The notes under the pieces are model-generated. The model was given only the letters and a program-made list of their open reading frames with translations. It searched no databases and had not been told where the DNA came from. From positions 200,436-264,435 of the forward strand of contig JAUICV010000002.1 of assembly GCA_030427725.1 (NCBI GenBank): 64,000 bases of DNA, given 5' to 3'. The position numbers and the translations under genes are program-made. The stretch is from Chlamydiia bacterium (GTDB taxonomy: Bacteria; Chlamydiota; Chlamydiia; Chlamydiales; GCA-2402025). Below, piece after piece: positions 1-7,900 of the stretch (within the stretch, counting starts at the first letter, position 1; each line of letters opens with the position of its first letter).

Positions 1-1
1 G

Positions 2-1087
2 TATGTAGATGGTACCGAATCTGGCTATGTAGATCTTACGTCTCTTTCTGATGATGCTTTTATAGCTTCGTACAAAAACACGGATCAAACATTAAAGATC
101 ACAAAAATTACGACCGACAATGTACGCGGCTCAGATAGTATTACTATAACACAACAGAGCATTCCAGAAGTATTAGTAGGGAAAAAAATAGCTAAGCTAA
201 ATTCATCCCGCACTGCAAAAAACAACGTAGATCTCTTCGTACAAACAACAGACAGTAAAGTTTACGCTCTCCATTTTGATAGACAAGGTCTTGTATCAAC
301 TGTCTTAGTTTCTGCTAATGCAACGTTTGTTGGTAGTGGCATACAAACAGGATCCGATGGAAATACTGCTGTACTAGAAGTTTCCCAAAGACTTAGAGTC
401 TTTACCCGCAAAAACCCAAAAAGCAATTTCTCCGCAGGAGACTATATAACAGACCCTGCCATCTCTGTTAAAAAAGGAACAGCGAAGCTTACCGTAAGCC
501 CTACTAACGAAGCTGCTGTATTGTTTACGCAAGACGATGGAACCGTTACTGCCATTGTCAAAGCTCTCCAAGATGAAGCTGAATCAGAAAATTTTCTTCC
601 AACAGTTACAGAAGGGAAGTCAATCAGAATGGATGGAACAGGAACTATCGCCGTTGTTGTAAAAACTGCAACGTCTACTGATCTTCATACCAGAGTGTTT
701 GGTTCTACTCTCGTGAAAGCTCAAACAGTTAAAGCATCAGCTAGTCCAAACATATACTTTGATGAGATACAATTAACAAAAGCCTCTCAGATAATGGGCT
801 CAGCTTCTGAGTTTCATTACCACCTAATTTATCAAGATAATGGTTTAGAGATATCTACAGATAGTAAAGTTAATCCAGCTCCAGCAACTAGCTCACTTGA
901 TGCGCTACAGATTGACAACCCTCTTGTTGTAACAAAAAACACTGGCACATACAAAACTAGTGTAGAAATCCAAGATGGGCTCAGAGTCCATGTGTTTGTG
1001 CTATCTTACCTTGACGGCAAAGAACAAACTCAAATGCTGCTCACTAAATTCGATCCTCTTGCTCTTGGTCCTAAATTACCAGAGTGA
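2..1087 (+). CDS. Secreted beta-rich family protein, 5' end outside window (copy 1 of 3)
   Basis: The reading frame is open from base 2 to a TGA at 1085-1087, so this is the C-terminal part (about 361 residues) of a gene that begins upstream of the window. It is rich in short Val/Ile/Thr strands. It shares landmark segments with the proteins at 1256 and 20722: a strand of the form 'V-D-x-x-V-Q-T-x-x-x-K-V-Y', a later 'V-S/N-x-x-x-E-A-x-V' strand, and a C-terminal 'V-L-S-Y/W ... Q-x-L-L' strand. The spacing resembles a beta-propeller or beta-sandwich repeat, but I do not recognise the family and assign no function. By analogy with the two complete copies it is probably exported. A terminator follows, so it is the last gene of its transcript. 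Confidence 0.8.
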   Translation, partial: YVDGTESGYVDLTSLSDDAFIASYKNTDQTLKITKITTDNVRGSDSITITQQSIPEVLVGKKIAKLNSSRTAKNNVDLFVQTTDSKVYALHFDRQGLVSTVLVSANATFVGSGIQTGSDGNTAVLEVSQRLRVFTRKNPKSNFSAGDYITDPAISVKKGTAKLTVSPTNEAAVLFTQDDGTVTAIVKALQDEAESENFLPTVTEGKSIRMDGTGTIAVVVKTATSTDLHTRVFGSTLVKAQTVKASASPNIYFDEIQLTKASQIMGSASEFHYHLIYQDNGLEISTDSKVNPAPATSSLDALQIDNPLVVTKNTGTYKTSVEIQDGLRVHVFVLSYLDGKEQTQMLLTKFDPLALGPKLPE

Positions 1088-1117
1088 AGACTAGATCGAA
1101 CATCTTTTATTAACCTG

Positions 1118-1150
1118 ACCTTAGATTCTGTCTAGGGTTAGTTTTTTTTC
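1118..1150 (+). terminator. Rho-independent terminator after copy 1
   Basis: An 8-bp stem (accttaga paired with tctagggt, one G-U) with a 5-nt loop is followed by a run of eight T. Confidence 0.75.
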
Positions 1151-1193
1151 TAGACGCCTTCTTGCTAAAACAACTTGTTTCTCTTAAAAGTTT

Positions 1194-1222
1194 TTGACTT
1201 TCAGTTAAATTTTTATTACAAA
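1194..1222 (+). promoter_or_regulatory. Candidate sigma-70-type promoter for the gene at 1256
   Basis: TTGACT (1194-1199), a 17-nt spacer and TACAAA (1217-1222). The paralogous gene at 20722 has a similar upstream layout, with a TTTTTG element and the same TACAAAGA box, which supports shared regulation. Confidence 0.45.
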
Positions 1223-1255
1223 GACCTTGTTCCAAAAAATTTTTACAGGTTTCTT

Positions 1256-2686
1256 ATGAACACCAAGTCAAATCCACTTATTAAAATAACTATCGTATCT
1301 CTTCTGTGCATGCAAGCGCTTATTTATTCCGAAGAGGCTTCAGTCATCGTAAGGCGCTTAGAATCTTCTTTAGTCGAAGGATTAGATCTGGAGATTGAAG
1401 AACTCGCCGAGGAAAAAACACCTAGTGATCTATTTCTTAAAGGCGCTATCGAGGTCATTGACACAGAAATAAGCGGAGATGGTGAAGAAGGAGCTTGCCT
1501 CTATTCAATTTATAACAAAAAAAAAGAAGCTGAATTAAAATTTGCTCTAGTCTCTGACAAACAAGTGGGTTATTTAACCGAAACACTAAGAAAGATCTAC
1601 TGTGATAGCACTGGAACAACCAAATACGCCGATGTCACCCCGATGGAAGCTACAGATTTTTTAATAACTAGTGTCGATGAAAGACGAGCCATGAAAGTCT
1701 CTCTTGTTAAGCGCAGACGACGAAAAGGTAAAAAGCGCATTGAAATTGCTAAGCTAGAAATTCCAGCCTTACTTATGAAAAAACGCCTTAGCAAGGTGGA
1801 TTCTTTTAGAGCTAGATATGGAGGTGTGTCTATAGCGGTACAAACAAACGACAACAAAGTCTACAGCGCTCACTATAAAGGATCTCAACTCATCTCTTCT
1901 AACCTTATTGCAACCGCCGCAAGACTTGTTGGAGGAATTCAGTTCAATGAGAGCGGCGCTGAAGTTTTGATTGAACGATCAGGCCGCATCGAAGCTTGGA
2001 AACAACCTAAAGCTACTGACCCTTTTAGTTTTGATAAATATATTTCTGAAGAAGGAGACATCGTTGAATCTGATAGCTCTATTATGAATGTGAGCTCCTC
2101 TGGGCAAGTTGTAATAGGATATAAGACATCAGAATCAACACACAAACTCATTGTAGATGCATTATCAAGCTCACCAGAGGTTTCAACACTTCCAAGTGAG
2201 ATCAGATTCCTGGAGTGGCTTCGAATGAACCCAGTACTAGATGCACTTGTCTGCGCAGACACATCAAGCTCCAAAAAGATCTACGCAAAAAGACCTGGAG
2301 AAGCTGTTCGAGAAGCTTTAGCTATTCGTTTAGCTAGACGTCCAAAATTCTACCAAATCGATGCCCAAATTACAGACCTTTCAATGGCCTATAGAGCAGC
2401 TGGTCCGTTTCCTGTTGACACAGAATTTGATGACGCCTCAAAACGAGTTATGCAAATGACTGATATATATGGTTCAGCAGAGCTATACACGTATCGAGAA
2501 AGTAGAATTGCCGATGTTCGTATAAAACGTGAAAGTTTATCCAAATTTGGCGCAGCTCAACAAGACTCTAATGCCGTCGTAGCCAAAGTGTTATCCTACA
2601 ATGAGAATGGAAGAACACAAGAATTGCTGGATTTGAAATTTGCTAAAGATTGGGCTGTTCCCTATGTTTATATGGCGCAGTGGTAA
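1256..2686 (+). CDS. Secreted beta-rich family protein (copy 2 of 3)
   Basis: 476 residues from the ATG at 1256. The frame stays open further upstream, but those codons fall in the putative promoter and only this start gives a clean signal peptide: a short basic N-terminus, then hydrophobic ITIVSLLCMQALIYS. The tail of the signal peptide (CMQ-x-L-x-Y) is almost identical to that of the paralogue at 20722. The mature part carries the same strand landmarks as the neighbouring truncated copy, including V-S-I-A-V-Q-T...K-V-Y and a final V-L-S-Y...L-L. It also has an Arg/Lys-rich stretch near residue 160. It sits alone between two terminators. The location is probably periplasm, outer membrane or exterior. 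The function is unknown. Confidence 0.8.
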   Translation: MNTKSNPLIKITIVSLLCMQALIYSEEASVIVRRLESSLVEGLDLEIEELAEEKTPSDLFLKGAIEVIDTEISGDGEEGACLYSIYNKKKEAELKFALVSDKQVGYLTETLRKIYCDSTGTTKYADVTPMEATDFLITSVDERRAMKVSLVKRRRRKGKKRIEIAKLEIPALLMKKRLSKVDSFRARYGGVSIAVQTNDNKVYSAHYKGSQLISSNLIATAARLVGGIQFNESGAEVLIERSGRIEAWKQPKATDPFSFDKYISEEGDIVESDSSIMNVSSSGQVVIGYKTSESTHKLIVDALSSSPEVSTLPSEIRFLEWLRMNPVLDALVCADTSSSKKIYAKRPGEAVREALAIRLARRPKFYQIDAQITDLSMAYRAAGPFPVDTEFDDASKRVMQMTDIYGSAELYTYRESRIADVRIKRESLSKFGAAQQDSNAVVAKVLSYNENGRTQELLDLKFAKDWAVPYVYMAQW

Positions 2687-2725
2687 GCACGCTCAATTAA
2701 CCAATAGATATTTCTCTAGCGGAGT

Positions 2726-2766
2726 AGAGTCGGTTCTTAATTTTTTTAAAGACCGACTCTTTTTTT
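2726..2766 (+). terminator. Rho-independent terminator
   Basis: agagtcggt pairs with accgactct, with extra pairing towards the loop, followed by at least six T. The stem sequence is similar to the terminator at 4796, the other side of the S1P-lyase gene. Confidence 0.85.
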
Positions 2767-2913
2767 AGGCTTAATATTTTTAAACAAAGAGTAAGGGTTA
2801 ACAACAGAAAATCAGCTCCTACAACACCTTGTGAAAATATTTATTTGCAAAGAATCAAAAACGTTTTGTACAGTCCAGCCCCACTTATTTTTACAAACAA
2901 AAGGCATCCGACT

Positions 2914-4761
2914 ATGTCCACTGTATCGAAGCTAATGTCATCAGGATTTGAATCACTGTTAACGTTTGGAACCATTAGGGCGTTAACCTCAACAACACCT
3001 CAAACAGCAGCATTAACCGCTGCTGCATCCACAATAACACATCTTGCTCTAAGAACATTTTCTAACTCTGTAACCCCACGTCACCAAGAAACATTTAGTG
3101 AAATGATTGGTCGTTGGACCTATAGAGTCCCACAGGTAAAAGAAGCTGTCCAAAAACAAGTTGAAGGCGAATATCGAAAATTTTTATCTGAAGCGAAAGA
3201 TCTTTGGAGTGCATTCGGTAAGATGCATACAGCCCTTCCAGAAAAAGGTCTAAGCAAACAGCAGCTAAACGAAATTGTATCTAGGTATAGTCAAGTAACA
3301 AACGATCACATCAAGGATAAAAATATATCTGGAGCCATCTATGTCCCTCAAGATACTGCGCAAGAACAGGCTGATGACACTCAAAGCCTGACCTTAGAAA
3401 AAGGATCTCCATTAGAAATAGCTTTAGGTAACCTCAATGCTGTTTTGCCAAGAGCTGCAGAAAAGGCAGCTCATTGGAACCCTTTACATAAAAATGAATT
3501 TCCAGTTGGAAACTTAATTGAGTATCAAGTGGTGCGAATTGTTGCTGACATGTTCGGTGGAAAAGCAAATGAAGTTGCTGGATTTGTCACCTCTGGAGGA
3601 ACAGAAAGCCTCATGCAAGCTGTTTACGGATACCGTCAATGGGGAAGATCAAAAGGACACGGCCCTACTGAATCAGTTGTAATAGCTCCAGATACTATCC
3701 ATGCTTCTATTGATAAAGCAGGATTAAAATATGATGTTAAAGTTGTTAAAGTCCCGGCGGATGAAAACGGGAACGTGTCTTTAATCGAGATAAAAAAAGC
3801 CGTAAAGAAATACGGAAGTAAAGTTGTAGCCCTTTTTGGATCTGCACCAAATTACCCTACAGGAGCTGTCGATCCCATTAAAGAAATGGCACTTATTGCA
3901 GATGAGGCTGGGATTGGATTTCATGTAGACTGTTGTCTTGGAGCTTTTGTTATTGATCAAGAGCTAGATGTTAAATATCTTACCTATAAAGGCGTGACAA
4001 GTCTATCTGCTGACACACACAAAAATGGCCTTACCGCAAAAGGATCTTCTGTTTTAGTTGGAAAAACTACCGTAGAGCAAGATATCATTTATCACTCAGG
4101 TTTTTCAATTCCTGAGTGGCGAGGAGGAGTCTATGGAACTCCAAGAGATCCAGGCTCTCAATCTTGCGTTCCAGCTTTTCAAACGCTTCTAACTCTTTTA
4201 GCTCTTGGGAAACAAGGTTACAAAGAAAATGCGACAAACATCCGCACCACAGTAAAAGCTATAAAAACCATGCTAGAGCAGCATTTCCCATCAGACATTC
4301 AAGTACTAGGCGATGCTAGAGTCAATGTGATCCCATTTAAAATAGCTGAATCACTTAATCTTGAAAAAGGCGCAACCTATGCCCTTATTGATGAGCTAAA
4401 AAAACACAACTTCAACATAAAAGCTATAAAAGGCGATGCAGCTCATATTTGTGTGACAGGAAGATTTGCTCAAGACGTCGATGTTGTAAGAAAGTTACAA
4501 CAAGCATTAAAAACTTCTATAGACTCAGTCAAAGAGTTAAACAATGAAGTACAAGCTGGCAAAAAAGATTTTCCAGGTGATGCTAGACTCTATTGCACAG
4601 TATGCGACATCACAGAACCAAATCTTACATCGTCAACTTGGGGCAAATATTTCGAGAATAGGTTTTTAGGCCCCATGGCATTAAAAGCTACTGTTTTGCA
4701 CTACTTCAAAGCCTTGCAAAACCCTTTTGTAGAAGTGCCTACTACAGATCTCACCTCTTAA
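2914..4761 (+). CDS. Sphingosine-1-phosphate lyase-like PLP enzyme
   Basis: 615 residues from the ATG at 2914, which has AAAAGG upstream. A TTG start at 2845 would add 23 residues without a good ribosome-binding site. It is a fold-type I PLP-dependent carboxy-lyase of the sphingosine-1-phosphate lyase branch. The Asp in HVDCCLGAF (about residue 339) should contact the cofactor nitrogen, and the Lys in SADTHKNG (about 370) should form the Schiff base. The 'GVTSLSADTHK...KGSS' block is typical of S1P lyases rather than of glutamate decarboxylases. Known enzymes of this family cleave S1P to phosphoethanolamine and hexadecenal. The first ~60 residues are weakly hydrophobic and lack a clear signal peptide or TM helix. 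It is a lone gene between terminators. Bacteria rarely make sphingolipids, so I infer action on host lipid. Decarboxylation of another substrate cannot be excluded. Confidence 0.85.
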   Translation: MSTVSKLMSSGFESLLTFGTIRALTSTTPQTAALTAAASTITHLALRTFSNSVTPRHQETFSEMIGRWTYRVPQVKEAVQKQVEGEYRKFLSEAKDLWSAFGKMHTALPEKGLSKQQLNEIVSRYSQVTNDHIKDKNISGAIYVPQDTAQEQADDTQSLTLEKGSPLEIALGNLNAVLPRAAEKAAHWNPLHKNEFPVGNLIEYQVVRIVADMFGGKANEVAGFVTSGGTESLMQAVYGYRQWGRSKGHGPTESVVIAPDTIHASIDKAGLKYDVKVVKVPADENGNVSLIEIKKAVKKYGSKVVALFGSAPNYPTGAVDPIKEMALIADEAGIGFHVDCCLGAFVIDQELDVKYLTYKGVTSLSADTHKNGLTAKGSSVLVGKTTVEQDIIYHSGFSIPEWRGGVYGTPRDPGSQSCVPAFQTLLTLLALGKQGYKENATNIRTTVKAIKTMLEQHFPSDIQVLGDARVNVIPFKIAESLNLEKGATYALIDELKKHNFNIKAIKGDAAHICVTGRFAQDVDVVRKLQQALKTSIDSVKELNNEVQAGKKDFPGDARLYCTVCDITEPNLTSSTWGKYFENRFLGPMALKATVLHYFKALQNPFVEVPTTDLTS

Positions 4762-4795
4762 ACATAAGAGAATAGCTAATCTACTTGATATAAAA

Positions 4796-4828
4796 AAGTC
4801 GGTCTTTAAAAGGCCGATTTTTTTATTT
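4796..4828 (+). terminator. Rho-independent terminator after S1P lyase
   Basis: The stem tcggtcttt/aaaggccga (one G-U) has almost no loop beyond the A/T core and is followed by a T-rich tract. Confidence 0.75.
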
Positions 4829-4900
4829 AATCTTTTTCTTAATAGTTAAGGAGTTACGTATTACTCCCGAACACAATTTTTGCAAATAGTTAAATATATG

Positions 4901-4930
4901 TTGTCAAAAAATTTAAAAAAACTTCATAAA
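4901..4930 (+). promoter_or_regulatory. Candidate promoter of the RHS locus
   Basis: TTGTCA (4901-4906), an 18-nt spacer and CATAAA (4925-4930), about 40 nt before the ATG at 4971. Confidence 0.4.
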
Positions 4931-4970
4931 AAGAAAAACCTATTAATTGAAATACCGACGCGAGCGAAAC

Positions 4971-7900
4971 ATGAAGCGAATTATTGGATTAGGTTTTTGT
5001 ATAATCACATCTTTTCTTTTCTCAAATGAAATGAACCCTTCTGTCTCTTCAATGACTACCTTGGATGGAGATCCAAGTGCAAACATTGAAAACTCTGTCA
5101 ATGTTGTAAGTGGAGATTACTTTGTCACAGAAACAGATTATATCGTACCAGGTGTAGAACCGATCCCTGTTACAAGAACCTATTTAAGTAGCAATCAAAT
5201 TGATAATCGATTGCAATCTGTATGGAAAGCTTTCTGCCACACAAAATTACGTATTGAATTTTCAGGATCAAAAAGCAAAGCCGATAAAATATATCTCTGC
5301 CAACCTCAAGGAAATGTCCTACAATATGAAAATTTAACAGGCCCAAAAAAAAGTCGTCGAAATTTTGAAGTGTCCTTTGGAGATTCTTTGGCCGGATGCT
5401 CAAATTTGGGAGGTGGAGAACTAAGCGCTAGAACAAATATTAGAAACAATACCATTCGTCGTCATAGAGCTGAGAATTACTTTGTCCATACAGCTCCAGA
5501 TGGAACAAAATCTTGGTATTACACTTCGCTAAGAAGACTACCCCTCGCCTACTTAGAAAAAGAAAAAAAACCAAACGGCAACTGGGTTTTTTATGAGTGG
5601 ACCGATCAAAATTTTTTAAAAAGAATTTTCACAACCAATCCAGATCAAACCATTACATATGCTGAATTAACCATTGAATATGTGCAAAATAAAGATCATA
5701 TCTTGGGCATAATCAAAACAAGTGATGGAAAACGCTTAGAGCGCTATCACAAAATTACTCGCGTTGCTAGAGACATATATGATCAATATCTTATCGATAT
5801 CAAAAGACCAAACACCTACAACGATGGGTTTAACTATGAACCTATTTATACTGACGGACCAAAACTTGCGCTATCTCGTTCAAAAAATGGGCAGTCTTTT
5901 ATAAAAGTTGACTACCACAAGCCCTCAACTAAAAAAAAGTTATCTCAAACTGCACTTGTAGATTTAAGAAGAAAAAATCCTAAAATCGACCGCGTTAAAT
6001 CAATCCAATTCCCAACAGGTCCTTTCAGATCCTGGGAGACTGTCTATCAGTTTAACTACAAACTAAACGATCTTTTACAACCTCCTAAGGAAACAACTTT
6101 CTTAGACAAGGTCTTAGGGTTAGAGAAGAAAGGTCCTCAAGATTCTTATGCTGAATGTGTCGATCCTTTTGGAACAAAAACTCGCTACCACTTCAACAAT
6201 TACTCCAGACCTCACTGCATAGAAATCATTGGAACAGACGTTATGTATCCTAGGGGACATCGTCAAGAATCAATAAAGAGACAAATGCATCTTTATCACG
6301 CAGACAAACCAACTTTTCTAAGCCACAAAGCTCTATTTGTAGGGACTAAATTAAAAAGTCTTGAGCAGTTTTCCTATCATGATAACGGAAACTTATCCAA
6401 ACTAGAAAGCTTTGGGAACTTCACTGGGAAAAACCCTAGAGTTGGCGACTTCTGCACAAATCAAAAAAAGGTCAAAAAGAGCTGGATTTATTCAGGCACT
6501 CTTCGCTCTCATAGTGGAGAAAAAGTTGAAACCAACTTTACCTATCACGATGATGAGCTACGACTTGTTAAAACTGTCACAGACCCCAACAACTGCACCA
6601 CTACAACAGAGTATCACCCTGGTACAGATCTTCCAACGAGCATACTACTATCCTACGAAGGTCAAATCAAAAGCCGCCAATTTAAAAGTTACTCTAAAGA
6701 CCACATCTTGATCAAAGAAATCACAGATGACGGATCTGATAGCAATCCTTCTAGCTTAAAAGGTGTTTCTCAACGCCTTGTTAAGACATACACCTTGAAA
6801 AAAGATGCTCCAGCTCAAAACTTCCCCTTATGGTACGAAGAAAGCTTTTTTGACACTCAGTCGAAGTCTTATAAAACCGTGAAAAAAATCCGCTATCACT
6901 ACGATCTAAGCTGTAATGTCATTCAAGAAGATCTTTTTCTTCCAAATGGAAAACTGTGCTACAGCATTAAGAGAACATTCGATGATCGTAATAGGCTCAT
7001 ATCCGAAACAGACCCCTTAGGAAGAGTCTCGACTTTTTCATACGATCATTTAAACAACTTAACAAAACAAAAAAAAGCAGGCTCAGCGCTTGCAGAACAT
7101 TTCAATTATGACCTTTTAGGAGCTAAAACCTCGAGCTTTGTCAAAGATCGAAAGAAACTCTATCTCAACAAAACCAAGAGAGACCTTCTTCACCGCGTGA
7201 CTGAACTGTGCGACTCAAAAGGGAAAAAAATTAACCTTGTCTATGACGCCTTAGGAAATGAAATTGAGAGAGCTTTACCAGCTCAAAGAACCGTTTCTGG
7301 AGACTTGGTTAGACCAAAACTCCTTCGCTTCAATGATCCTATGGGAAGACCTATCAGAGAAATCAACCCCAAAGGATTCATTAAAAAAACAGAATATACA
7401 ACAAGAGGCCAACCTTACTTTATTTCCTACTCTGATGGGTCTGAAGAGTCTTTTATCTACAACCTAAACGGAACGGTTGCCAAAAAAACTGACCGAAATG
7501 GAGTTACGACCAAATACACATACAACTTTCAAAACCAAGTGCTCTCTGAAGCTATGTACTCAATAAAAGGAAAGCTCCTCAGAAAAATCACTCATAAAAG
7601 AAACGCTCTACACCTTCTTGAGACCACTTCATCGGATGGAACAACAATCAAATACAAATACGATGGACTTGGCAGGACAATCCAAGAGGTGAAAAAAAAC
7701 AATGGCTGTCTTATCTCTAATACAAAATACACCTACGACAATCTCGGCAGAAAAACCTCTGTCCTATCTATTGCAGGGAATAAAACGAAAGAACACAAGA
7801 TCTCTTATGACCTTGTAAATAGAATTACAAAAGAAATGGATCTTGATGAAACTAAGAAAATCATCTCCAAAAAGGAATATATCTATGATAATTTTGACAA

